Shown: positions 6,438 to 13,160 of the stretch, piece after piece | How positions within the stretch are numbered: position 1 is the first letter of the stretch | Layout: the number at the start of each line of letters is the position of its first letter | DNA from: an uncultured Collinsella sp. | GTDB taxonomy: Bacteria > Actinomycetota > Coriobacteriia > Coriobacteriales > Coriobacteriaceae | NCBI GenBank assembly: GCA_900543505.1 | Contig: UQSB01000049.1 | Coordinates: 1 to 16,030, forward strand | Direction of reading: 5' to 3' | DNA length: 16,030 nt | Translations under genes and position numbers: made by a program | Notes under the pieces: model-generated | Told to the model about the DNA's origin: nothing | What the model saw: only the letters and a program-made list of their open reading frames with translations | Databases searched by the model: none

Positions 6438-7294
6438 TATTCGATGACGGTGCGGGAGTTTTGTTTGCGCATGGTGGCGAGCATGTGTTTGGGAACGGCG
6501 TGGACCATGCAGCTGCCGATGGTCGCGCTCGCGGCGGCTTTAGCTGCATCGCTAGCGTTTTTGGTCGCGTAGCTGTGGCGGAAACGCTTGAGCATGGCGA
6601 TGTCGTTTCCGCCGTCGCCATAAACCGCAACCTCGTCCTCGGCAATACCGTAGTAGCCCGCCAGCCAGGCCACACTCTCGCCCTTGTTGCACGCCACGTC
6701 CGTGATCTCGAACATCACCGGATCGAACGGCGCGTTGACCACGCGGTCCGATCGCTCGGCAAGATAGGCCTTAAGGTCGCGCTCCAGCTCGGGCGAGGTT
6801 ACGCGGCAGTTGATCTTGCACACATCGTGGCGAAGGATGTCACCGATCGACTGGTCGAAATACTGCTCCTCGTGATAGCCGCCACGCGCACGCATGCCAC
6901 GCATCACGATACGCTTAATGGGACTGTCCTTTTTAAAGCCCGCCTGGTGCATCTCGAACGAACCGCTCGAAAACATGCCATCGGGCGTGGAGCAATCAAA
7001 GCAAATGTCCGGGAACGCCTTGAGCAGCTCCTCAGTGATCTGTGGGTCGATGGTCCAGGTTTTGAGCACCTCGCCATGGCTGTCGCGCACGATGGAGCCA
7101 TTGGAGCAGCAGGCGTCAAGCGCCAGGCCCGTAAAGCCATGCTCGCCGATCGGCAACGTCGAGCGCCCGGTCGCGGGAACCACATGCAGGCCAGCCTCGG
7201 TCAGCTCGCGAATGGCACGGCGGATAGTCCCGTCCGCCTCGTGCAGGGCGTTCAGCAGCGTTCCGTCTAAGTCACTCGCAAACATCTTGATCAT
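6437..7294 (-). CDS. HAD-superfamily IIB (Cof-type) phosphatase
   Basis: 285 residues from the chosen ATG, a normal length for Cof/YbiV-type phosphatases, which dephosphorylate sugar phosphates or other small phosphoesters in the cytoplasm. All four HAD motifs are visible: DLDGT with the nucleophile D8 and D10; ATGRS at 41-45; the motif III lysine K204 in NKGES; and GDGGND at 226-231 with metal ligands D227 and D231. Residues between motifs II and III form the C2 cap of type IIB proteins. The start at 7294 has AAGGAG 10 bases upstream. ATG at 7300 (two codons longer) is possible but only 4 bases from the SD, and a much longer 316-codon reading lacks similarity at its N-terminus. The SD lies in a 21 bp inverted repeat (7295-7348). 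The substrate cannot be told. Confidence 0.9.
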   Translation of the reverse strand: MIKMFASDLDGTLLNALHEADGTIRRAIRELTEAGLHVVPATGRSTLPIGEHGFTGLALDACCSNGSIVRDSHGEVLKTWTIDPQITEELLKAFPDICFDCSTPDGMFSSGSFEMHQAGFKKDSPIKRIVMRGMRARGGYHEEQYFDQSIGDILRHDVCKINCRVTSPELERDLKAYLAERSDRVVNAPFDPVMFEITDVACNKGESVAWLAGYYGIAEDEVAVYGDGGNDIAMLKRFRHSYATKNASDAAKAAASATIGSCMVHAVPKHMLATMRKQNSRTVIE

Positions 7295-7348
7295 GGGCAT
7301 GCCTCTCCTTCGTCTGCACGATATTGTAGACGAAGGAGAGGCACGCCC
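7295..7348 (-). promoter_or_regulatory. 21 bp inverted repeat burying the HAD gene's SD, with a -10-like element in its loop
   Basis: Arms 7295-7315 and 7328-7348 are complementary except for one position that becomes a G-U pair in minus-strand RNA; the loop is 12 bases. The 3' arm contains the SD and the ATG at 7300, and ends just before the ATG at 7294. TACAAT (7328-7323) starts at the loop, so a transcript begun there would start near 7316 and lack the 5' arm. The -35 is poor (TTTGGG at 17 bases, or TTGTTT at 20). Confidence 0.5.
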
Positions 7349-7409
7349 AAACAATGCCGTCCCGGCGCGGCGTACCACCGCCTTCACAAATTCACGGTGC
7401 CCCAGCGCG

Positions 7410-8672
7410 TTAAGGCAATCGCCACAAGCGACTTTTCAGCCGATAAAACAGCGCCGTCGTCAACGTCAGCACCGCCAGCATACCTGCGAACACAATCGCC
7501 GGTGTCCATCGATCATATGCAACCCCGTACGTCAATTGGCCGATAGGTATTGCGCAGGAAAGGACCATGTAAACGACCGAAAGCACTTTTCCGCAGAGCT
7601 CAGTCGGCGCTGCCCGCTGAACAAACGCGATGATTTCAACCGACGCAATGCTCGCCCACACCATGACCCATGCCGAACCAACCACAAACACGGTGAGCAT
7701 GCATGCATCTGCGCCGAACAGTAGCGTGACAATGATCGGTGCGACTCCAAAACAGATCATCGCAACATATCGACATATGCCATTGAAAGAAAAACGATGC
7801 GGCCAAATGCCGACCAAGCCACTGCCGGCAAGACCACCCAAGCCCATAGCCACCTCAACTATCCCAACGCAGGACGATTGCATGCCGAGATGCTTTGTAA
7901 CAATAATGGGAGCGCCAATCGTTAGCCCAACCAACGCAAGGTTCAAAACTGCCGCAAGCAAAATCACAGCGACCAATAATGCATTTTGCAACAGATACCG
8001 AATCGACTCCCGAAAATCGTTTCGGCATGTCGTACGAGTCGCGCCGTCTCCCATCGTGTCAGATGAGGCATTTTGCTTGAGTGCGACCCCAAACAAGAGA
8101 GCTGAAATCGCAAACGCCACCGACACGGTTGTGCAAAGAGTATCGATGCCAAAGCACCCATAGACTGCCGTCCCGACCACAGGGCCCAAGATATTGCTCA
8201 CCATGGTCACCTGCGAAACCAATGCAGTGGCCCGCTCAACCTTCTCTTCACCCGCCATACGCACCGTCTCAATTTGGAGCATTGGCTTTAGCAGCGATTG
8301 AACACCATATTGAACACAAAGTATCGCTACTACGACGACCGCAAGAGGCAACGAGCGCTTCATGGGGATAGACAGCAGCGATGCAGTCATCAGAGCAATG
8401 CCAAGGGCCACGAGGACCTCGCGATGTCTTCCCCTATCCGCCAAGATTCCGCCAACCGGAGTTGCGAGTACGCCGGGTATGAATGCCGTCGCCACGACGA
8501 CGCCATATAACGTTGACGATCCACTGCAATCGAACAAGTAAAGTGGATACGCAAAGCACAGCGCCGACAGCATCGAATACGTGCACAGCTGCGCAACCAG
8601 AAGTTCCGCGAGCCTGATTGACCGCACTGTTTTTGATTTCAACGAGACGCCGACGTCTCTCAGCCCAGCCAT
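7410..8672 (-). CDS. MFS drug/metabolite exporter (12 TM)
   Basis: 420 residues, almost entirely hydrophobic, with about twelve membrane segments and a central polar loop near 200-222. Motif A of the major facilitator superfamily is at 73-86 (GGILADRGRHREVL). The sequence resembles the MFS_3 / macrolide-efflux and EntS-like group, so proton-driven export of a small molecule from the cytoplasm is likely; the substrate is unknown. The ATG at 8672 has AGGGAG seven bases upstream. It lies 100 bases downstream of tetR2 on the same strand, with operator-like dyads in the gap, so it is probably repressed by that protein. Base composition is visibly lower in GC (47% and 57% in two counted 60-base lines) than the activase (63% in one line), which hints at acquisition from elsewhere. 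Confidence 0.88.
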   Translation of the reverse strand: MAGLRDVGVSLKSKTVRSIRLAELLVAQLCTYSMLSALCFAYPLYLFDCSGSSTLYGVVVATAFIPGVLATPVGGILADRGRHREVLVALGIALMTASLLSIPMKRSLPLAVVVVAILCVQYGVQSLLKPMLQIETVRMAGEEKVERATALVSQVTMVSNILGPVVGTAVYGCFGIDTLCTTVSVAFAISALLFGVALKQNASSDTMGDGATRTTCRNDFRESIRYLLQNALLVAVILLAAVLNLALVGLTIGAPIIVTKHLGMQSSCVGIVEVAMGLGGLAGSGLVGIWPHRFSFNGICRYVAMICFGVAPIIVTLLFGADACMLTVFVVGSAWVMVWASIASVEIIAFVQRAAPTELCGKVLSVVYMVLSCAIPIGQLTYGVAYDRWTPAIVFAGMLAVLTLTTALFYRLKSRLWRLP

Positions 8673-8685
8673 AAGTTCGCTCCCT

Positions 8686-8706
8686 ATACATACCGGAAGT
8701 ATGTAT
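8686..8706. promoter_or_regulatory. Operator-like dyad 1 ahead of the MFS gene
   Basis: ATACATAC and GTATGTAT (8 bp arms) flank a 5-base spacer, ending 13 bases before the MFS start codon and just upstream of its SD. It matches dyad 2 (8753-8771) at 15 of 19 aligned positions, as expected for two binding sites of one dimeric repressor, presumably the neighbouring TetR. Confidence 0.6.
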
Positions 8707-8717
8707 TTATTGACTTG

Positions 8718-8740
8718 AAAAGGGCAGCCTGGGCCGCCCT
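8718..8740 (-). terminator. Hairpin with TTTT between tetR2 and the MFS gene
   Basis: On the minus strand AGGGCGGCC pairs with GGCTGCCCT (one G-T wobble) around a 2-base loop, followed by TTTT. It could end the tetR2 transcript or attenuate read-through into the exporter gene. The short T-run and tight loop make it moderate at best. Confidence 0.45.
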
Positions 8741-8752
8741 CTCAGATCTATT

Positions 8753-8771
8753 ACATACCGTTGGTATCTAT
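8753..8771. promoter_or_regulatory. Operator-like dyad 2, just after the tetR2 stop
   Basis: ATACC-GTT-GGTAT is the centre of a dyad that shares ACATACCG and GTAT-N-TAT with dyad 1. The centres are 65 bp apart (8696 and 8761). It begins one base beyond the tetR2 stop codon, so it lies in the spacer that should hold the exporter promoter. Confidence 0.55.
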
Positions 8772-8772
8772 A

Positions 8773-9435
8773 TTACCACCCGGCACGGTCCCATACGTCC
8801 CAAATCTGCGCCGTTGTCTGAAGCACTTCTTCCCCCAAATCGAGTCCCACCGCGGCAGCCATCTGCGCCAAACATTGAGCGCGAGCGAGCATTCGATCCT
8901 TGGGCTCAAGCGGACGGAACAGCGGCAGCAGCCAAAGATTCGCCAACAACGATACGGCCTCCGCCGCTTCACGCGGACATTCGCACGCAATGGATCCGTC
9001 GGCGATGCCCTCCTCGATCACTGGCAAGAGACAGCCATCGGCCGACTCGTCAAACGAGCCCTGGTACTGCATCGCCAATAGACGCGAGCTTTTTACCGGA
9101 TCCGCCGCAGGATGTATGCGTGCCCATAGCTCAATTTGTGGAACGACGGACTCGGGCGCGTACAGCTGCTTGAGCTTTTGGGCTCCGGTCATATTACCGA
9201 TACCAAGTATTGAGCGACGGTGCTCAACAATCGGAGCCATTGCCCGATCAAATGCAGCGTCGAAAATCTCATCTTTACTCTTAAAGTGATGATAGACAGC
9301 ACCCTTGGTCATGCCATCGAGACGGTCAACGATATCTTGAATGCTCGTCCCCTCATAACCCTGTGCACAGAATAGCTCCTGTGCCGCGTCGAGAATCTTC
9401 GCGACCGTCTCCTCGGGATATTTATTGCGACCCAT
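8773..9435 (-). CDS. TetR/AcrR-family repressor of the adjacent MFS exporter
   Basis: 220 residues. The N-terminal HTH at about 30-52 (TSIQDIVDRL...TKGAVYHHFKSK) is a very typical TetR_N domain; the remainder is a helical ligand-binding and dimerisation domain. I chose the ATG at 9435 because the TetR core begins a few residues later. An ATG 12 codons upstream (9471) has no SD and would coincide with the predicted transcription start. The SD for 9435 is weak (GGATGG, 7 bases upstream) and lies in a 12 bp inverted repeat. TetR followed by an MFS gene on the same strand with shared dyads is the usual arrangement for a repressor relieved by the exported compound. The composition resembles that of the exporter gene. 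Confidence 0.88.
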   Translation of the reverse strand: MGRNKYPEETVAKILDAAQELFCAQGYEGTSIQDIVDRLDGMTKGAVYHHFKSKDEIFDAAFDRAMAPIVEHRRSILGIGNMTGAQKLKQLYAPESVVPQIELWARIHPAADPVKSSRLLAMQYQGSFDESADGCLLPVIEEGIADGSIACECPREAAEAVSLLANLWLLPLFRPLEPKDRMLARAQCLAQMAAAVGLDLGEEVLQTTAQIWDVWDRAGW

Positions 9436-9442
9436 AATCCGT

Positions 9443-9507
9443 CCATCCGCAACGCAAGCCTTATGCCTCATTGCAGTATTTTAACGTTGCGGATGGCAGA
9501 CGGTCGA
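9443..9507 (-). promoter_or_regulatory. tetR2 promoter inside a 12 bp inverted repeat
   Basis: On the minus strand TCGACC (9507-9502), 18 bases, then TAAAAT (9483-9478) forms a fair promoter with a start near 9471. CCATCCGCAACG (9496-9485) and CGTTGCGGATGG (9454-9443) are perfect complements 30 bases apart. The 5' arm lies in the promoter spacer and the 3' arm holds the weak SD, so only transcripts reading through from glnK would form the hairpin. Confidence 0.45.
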
Positions 9508-9509
9508 TT

Positions 9510-9848
9510 CTACACCGCGGCCGGGCCGTGTTCGCCGGTGCGGATGCGGATGACTTCCTCGACCGGCTCGACCCAAATCTTGCCGTCGCCGACGGCACCG
9601 GTGCGAGCTGCGTTGCAGATGATCTCAACGATACCGTCGACATGCTCGTCGGCGCAGATGAGGGTGAACTGCACCTTGGGGATGGTATTGACGAGCAGTT
9701 CGTTGCCGCGCACGTATTCCTTCCAGCCATGCTGTGCACCGCAGCCCTGCACCTGATTGATAGTCATACCGCGAACATCAGCAGCAAACAGCGCGTCTTT
9801 AAGAACCTCAAGCTTCTCGGCACGAACGATCGCCGTAATCTTCTTCAT
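9510..9848 (-). CDS. glnK: PII-family nitrogen regulatory protein
   Basis: 112 residues, exactly the size of GlnB/GlnK. Family landmarks are present: MKKITAIVRAEKL at the N-terminus, Q39 and K58 of the T-loop region, the B-loop TGAVGDGKI (83-91), and VIRIRTGE (99-106). PII trimers sense ATP/ADP and 2-oxoglutarate and bind Amt channels at the inner membrane face. The residue at position 51, Tyr in proteins modified by uridylylation or adenylylation, is Leu here (T-loop KEYVRGNELLV), so that switch is missing. The SD AGAGG is 8 bases before the ATG. The gene follows amt by 48 bases on the same strand, an amt-then-glnK order as in other actinobacteria, but no glnD follows in this window, which fits the lost tyrosine. 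Confidence 0.95.
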   Translation of the reverse strand: MKKITAIVRAEKLEVLKDALFAADVRGMTINQVQGCGAQHGWKEYVRGNELLVNTIPKVQFTLICADEHVDGIVEIICNAARTGAVGDGKIWVEPVEEVIRIRTGEHGPAAV

Positions 9849-9896
9849 AGTAAATTCCTCTCTTTAAGAGTTGGTCTGACAGAACGTTTGAAACTG

Positions 9897-11174
9897 TTAG
9901 TCCAGACCACTAAACGAAGGATAGGCGCTCTCGCCGTGCTGACTCGCATCCAGGCCCAGTGCCTCGTCGGCCTCGTCCACGCGCAGGCTACCGTGGAACA
10001 GCGCCTTGACCACCGCGGCGATCACCAAGTCGAGCACCAGCACAATAACGACCGTCACCACAATGCCCAGAACCTGCGAGACAAGCAGCGACACGTCGCC
10101 CGTGTAGAACAGGCCGCCCTTACCGGTCCACGAAAGCTCCGGCACGCAGAACAGGCCCGTGAGCACGCCGCCCAAAATGCCGCCGATGCCGTGGCAACCG
10201 AACGCGTCGAGCGCATCGTCGTAGCCGAACTTGGTCTTAAGATGGCTGATGGCCAGGTAGCAGACGGGCGATACGATCAGGCCCATAACCAGCGCCGCCC
10301 ACGGCTCGACAAAGCCCGCGCCCGGCGTGACCACCACAAGGCCCGCGACCAGACCGGTGCTGGCACCCACCAGCGTGGGGCGACCGGTGTGCACGCGCTC
10401 GACGGCAAGCCACGAGACCATGCCCGCCGCGCTGGCCGTCACGGTGTTGAGGATGGCGAGCGCCGCCACGGCGTCGGCCTTAAACTCGCTGCCGCCGTTA
10501 AATCCAAACCAGCCAAACCAAAGCAGGCCGGCGCCCAGCGCCACAAACGGCACGTTATGCGGACGGTAGCTCATCATGCCAAAGCCGCGACGACGGCCGA
10601 GCATTAAGCAGAGAATCAGGCCCGTAAGACCGGACGAAATGTGCACCACGTCGCCGCCGGCAAAGTCGAGCGCTCCGATGATGTCGCCGATAAAGGAGCC
10701 ATCGCCGCCCCAAACCATGTGGGCGAGCGGCGCGTAAACCACGAGCAGCCAAATGCCCAGGAAAGCCGTCATGGCACCAAACTTAACGCGACCTGCCAGG
10801 CTGCCCGTGACGATAGCGGCCGTGATCATGGCAAACGCCATCTGGAAGGCGATGTTGATGATCTGAGGGTAGACGGCACCATCCGTAGCATTGCCCTCGG
10901 CCGCCTGCAGCACCTGGTTGAGCACCGGTAGGCACAGCAACTGGTCAAGGCCTCCAATAAACGGGCTGGAACCGTCGCCGCCGTAGGCCAGCGACCAGCC
11001 GGCGACAATCCACAGCACACCAACCAGGCCAATGGCGCCAAAGCACATAAGCATGGTGTTGATGACATTTTTGCGCCTGGACAGGCCGCCATAGAAAAAC
11101 GCCAGACCCGGTGTCATTAAAAACACGAGCATGGTGCAGATGAGCATAAACGTTGTCGATCCCGTATCGTACAT
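9897..11174 (-). CDS. amt: Ammonium channel/transporter (Amt/MEP/Rh family)
   Basis: 425 residues from the chosen ATG, with about eleven membrane segments. The two conserved pore histidines are present: H152 in PLAHMVWGG and H328 in DAFGCHGIGG. The Phe-gate stretch NIAFQMAFAMITAAIVTG (about 107-124) and DVVHISSG are typical as well. It passes ammonium/ammonia across the cytoplasmic membrane and is normally shut by unmodified PII, encoded next door. I start at 11174 because AAGGGGGAG lies just upstream and the first membrane helix begins at residue 8; an ATG 19 codons upstream (11231) adds a polar stretch without a good SD. The C-terminal tail (about 396-425) is the usual cytoplasmic PII/regulatory contact region. 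An 11 bp phased repeat lies upstream (11299-11336), consistent with nitrogen control. Confidence 0.94.
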   Translation of the reverse strand: MYDTGSTTFMLICTMLVFLMTPGLAFFYGGLSRRKNVINTMLMCFGAIGLVGVLWIVAGWSLAYGGDGSSPFIGGLDQLLCLPVLNQVLQAAEGNATDGAVYPQIINIAFQMAFAMITAAIVTGSLAGRVKFGAMTAFLGIWLLVVYAPLAHMVWGGDGSFIGDIIGALDFAGGDVVHISSGLTGLILCLMLGRRRGFGMMSYRPHNVPFVALGAGLLWFGWFGFNGGSEFKADAVAALAILNTVTASAAGMVSWLAVERVHTGRPTLVGASTGLVAGLVVVTPGAGFVEPWAALVMGLIVSPVCYLAISHLKTKFGYDDALDAFGCHGIGGILGGVLTGLFCVPELSWTGKGGLFYTGDVSLLVSQVLGIVVTVVIVLVLDLVIAAVVKALFHGSLRVDEADEALGLDASQHGESAYPSFSGLD

Positions 11175-11298
11175 TCGCTCCCCCTTGGTTGCATGAACGT
11201 TGTCGGCGCCCATCATGCGGCCGAGGGGCAACTGGTGTAGACCAGATACGGCGTTGTTAAACGCTGCGTTGTCGAATGGAAACGGTGCCGCAATCTTG

Positions 11299-11336
11299 GA
11301 AACGGCGCGGCAACGGGCGCGAAACGAACGGGAAAT
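11299..11336. promoter_or_regulatory. Four 5-base boxes at exact 11 bp spacing upstream of amt
   Basis: On the plus strand GAAAC (11299), GCAAC (11310), GAAAC (11321) and GAAAT (11332) each start 11 bases apart, with 6-base gaps. A further GAAAC at 11279 is out of phase. OmpR/PhoB-type response regulators bind such direct repeats; GlnR of actinobacteria uses GTNAC-N6-GAAAC units with this spacing. The first-box match is imperfect (GCAAC), so GlnR is a suggestion only. I found no convincing -10/-35 for amt. Confidence 0.4.
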
Positions 11337-11372
11337 GTGCGAACGGGAAGGGCGCGCTTGGCCCCGCTCTGG

Positions 11373-12392
11373 CTAGCGCCGGAACAGCTCGCGGGCTCGA
11401 TCGCGGAGGTCGGTAGCTCGAATGACACCTTCGTAGCGATTGATGCGCAGACGCGGAAAGGCATTGAAGAAGCGTAGGTCGCGGCGGCTGAGTGACACAC
11501 TCGGCACCGGACGGCTCATGCGCTTGCCGGCAAGGCGACGACTGAGCGACGGACGCGGCATGCTCGGCGCGGCATCGGCAACGCGGCGGGCAGCAAGCGC
11601 CAGGCCGCGAGCACCATCCGAGATAAACGTCGGCATCGAAGCCTTCTCGCGCAGGGCATCGAGCGCGGCGTCACCCAGCTCGGCCAGCCACGCGTTAACG
11701 GCACGGCTACGGATGTGCGTCTGCGCCACCGAGTCAATCGTCGATTCGGGAATGCGTTCGAGCATGGAGTCGGAGGCATCGGCAAGCGACTCATTGATGC
11801 GGTCGGCAAGGTCGGCGCGCACGCGCTCCAGCTGATCGGACAGGCGGCGCCAGCTCGCCAACGAGCACGCCGCGTCGACCATCATCGCGACCGCGACGAT
11901 AGAGGCGGACAGCCGCACAATCAGCACCGGCAGATGGCCAAGCAGCCCCAGCAATGTCGGCTCCACTAAACGACAAATGCACAACGCACCCAAGCCAAAC
12001 GCGCATGCCCAGTACAGACAGATGCGTCCGTGCAGGTTAAACGGCAGGTGCGAATAGTCCCAAAAGCGAGCGCCCGTTGTTTTTTCCAACAGCGCGCCGA
12101 CGCTGTACTCAATCACGCTGCATACGAGCGCCGCGGCAACAAACTGGCTCGAGGCATCCGGAATCCCGCGCAGCAAAAGCCAGCAGGCTATGCCGCCCAC
12201 ACCATAGATAGGGCAACACGGCCCCAGCAAAAAGCCACTGTTGGCGAATCGTCCGTGATTGAGCATGGCGCAAACCGTCGACTCCCACGCCCAGCCGCAA
12301 AACCCGTAGAAGGCAAACGAGAGCACCAGTGCCGGAAGCGGACAGGCGGCAAGCGTCGCGCCGCCAAAAGCCATGTCGATCGCGGTCCCCAC
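11373..12392 (-). CDS. CmpB/DUF1113-family membrane protein (putative ABC transporter permease family)
   Basis: 339 residues. The N-terminal half has about five membrane segments (near 18-38, 59-75, 83-102, 124-143, 152-175) and the hallmark stretches of the ABC_trans_CmpB (PF06541) family: FYGFCGWAWES (28-38), GRFANSGFLLGPCCPIYGVG (47-66), and RFWDYSHLPFNLHGRICL (109-126). The family is named as a transporter component, but its biochemical role is poorly known. Residues 180-339 form a long soluble, Arg-rich tail that I do not recognise and that seems longer than in many relatives. The start is GTG at 12392, 3 bases after the HD gene's stop and with AGAGGG six bases upstream; an ATG six codons in (12374) is an alternative. 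Tight spacing implies one operon and coupled translation with the HD gene. Confidence 0.8.
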   Translation of the reverse strand: MGTAIDMAFGGATLAACPLPALVLSFAFYGFCGWAWESTVCAMLNHGRFANSGFLLGPCCPIYGVGGIACWLLLRGIPDASSQFVAAALVCSVIEYSVGALLEKTTGARFWDYSHLPFNLHGRICLYWACAFGLGALCICRLVEPTLLGLLGHLPVLIVRLSASIVAVAMMVDAACSLASWRRLSDQLERVRADLADRINESLADASDSMLERIPESTIDSVAQTHIRSRAVNAWLAELGDAALDALREKASMPTFISDGARGLALAARRVADAAPSMPRPSLSRRLAGKRMSRPVPSVSLSRRDLRFFNAFPRLRINRYEGVIRATDLRDRARELFRR

Positions 12393-12395
12393 CGT

Positions 12396-12932
12396 CTACC
12401 CTCTCCTCTTTTCGCTCGATTCGCTGCTCACGCCATCGTCCGGCTCGTCCTTGCGCCGCAGACGGCCGGCGACTGTCTCGCGCAGCGCGCACCATTTATC
12501 GGCCAGGCATACAATCCATGCCTCACGACACGTCGGTGGAACCGGTACCAGCGGAAACATATGGCGCACGATGATATTCCGCTCGCGCGGCGTCAGCTCA
12601 AAATCCTCTTCGGCACGCGCCAGGGCAAAAAATGGATGCCGAAATCCGTGCAGTCGATGGCTCGGGTCGGGGTCGTGCCAATCGTAGAGAAAGTAGTCGT
12701 GTAACAGGGCTCCGCGCAGCAGCGAGGCGCGGTCGACCGAAATGCCAGCACGGCCCAAGCGCTCGGCAAAGGACAGGCTCGCCCGCGCTACCGAAGTCAC
12801 ATGCGTATACACCGTCACGTCGCCATGCTGGATAAACTCGCGCGTCAGGTCCAGACGGCCCGCCTGTGCCAGTTGACGGGCAGCATGGTCTACTTCGCAC
12901 GCGATTTTCTCGGCACGAGCGACATCGGACAT
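12396..12932 (-). CDS. HD-domain phosphohydrolase-like protein
   Basis: 178 residues. The HD metal-binding pattern is visible: H44 (VYTHVTSVA), H78-D79 (LLHDYFLYDW) and D145 (CLADKW). HD proteins usually hydrolyse phosphate esters or nucleotides with a divalent metal; the substrate here is unknown. I start at 12932 because AAGGAG lies 5 bases upstream. An ATG 24 codons further up (13004) would prepend an unrelated stretch. The gene is followed after 3 bases by the CmpB-type membrane gene; I believe these two families sit together in other gut anaerobes as well, which suggests a shared job. The last 20 residues are charged and likely disordered. Confidence 0.82.
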   Translation of the reverse strand: MSDVARAEKIACEVDHAARQLAQAGRLDLTREFIQHGDVTVYTHVTSVARASLSFAERLGRAGISVDRASLLRGALLHDYFLYDWHDPDPSHRLHGFRHPFFALARAEEDFELTPRERNIIVRHMFPLVPVPPTCREAWIVCLADKWCALRETVAGRLRRKDEPDDGVSSESSEKRRG

Positions 12933-13021
12933 GCTGTCTCCTTCCAGCAACTCCCGGCGACAAGCCACGGCCTGTGCACAATCGATAAAAACATCATGGA
13001 ACACATCAGTATGGCATCTGA

Positions 13022-13048
13022 CAAAACGTTTTGCCCCGCCAATTGGCG
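13022..13048. promoter_or_regulatory. Two adjacent perfect 12 bp palindromes in the divergent HD / dxs-like intergenic region
   Basis: CAAAACGTTTTG (13022-13033) and CGCCAATTGGCG (13037-13048) are each perfect palindromes 3 bases apart, within the 228-base gap between the divergent HD gene and the dxs-like gene. They could be regulator sites. TTGTCA on the minus strand overlaps the first but has only a poor -10 at 17 bases (TTCCAT). I see nothing else firm in this gap. Confidence 0.3.
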
Positions 13049-13160
13049 AATTACCGCGCCGCCGTCACATATCAAACGCCAAAATGTGCGAGACTGTTTT
13101 GTGCAATTGTGCCGGCCGAGGGAGCGCCGGTGCTCGATTCGCATGGAGTAACCCACAACG

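Noticed and set aside
6313..6675. 120-codon minus-strand frame overlapping the 3' part of the HAD gene
   Set aside because: It is out of frame with the conserved HAD motif IV region and passes through the palindrome and the right inverted end; no SD or domain.
6461..7270. Plus-strand open frame of 269 codons opposite the HAD gene
   Set aside because: Antisense shadow: the minus frame has all four HAD motifs, and the plus frame shows no recognisable domain.
7300..7387. N-terminal extension of the HAD protein to 316 residues
   Set aside because: The extra residues are Arg-rich and fall in the inverted repeat and promoter-like region, whereas HAD-IIB proteins begin within about ten residues of the DxDGT motif.
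9471..10607. Plus-strand open frame of 378 codons opposite glnK and amt
   Set aside because: It runs across two well-supported genes and their spacer on the other strand, with a His/Arg/Ala-rich product typical of shadow frames.
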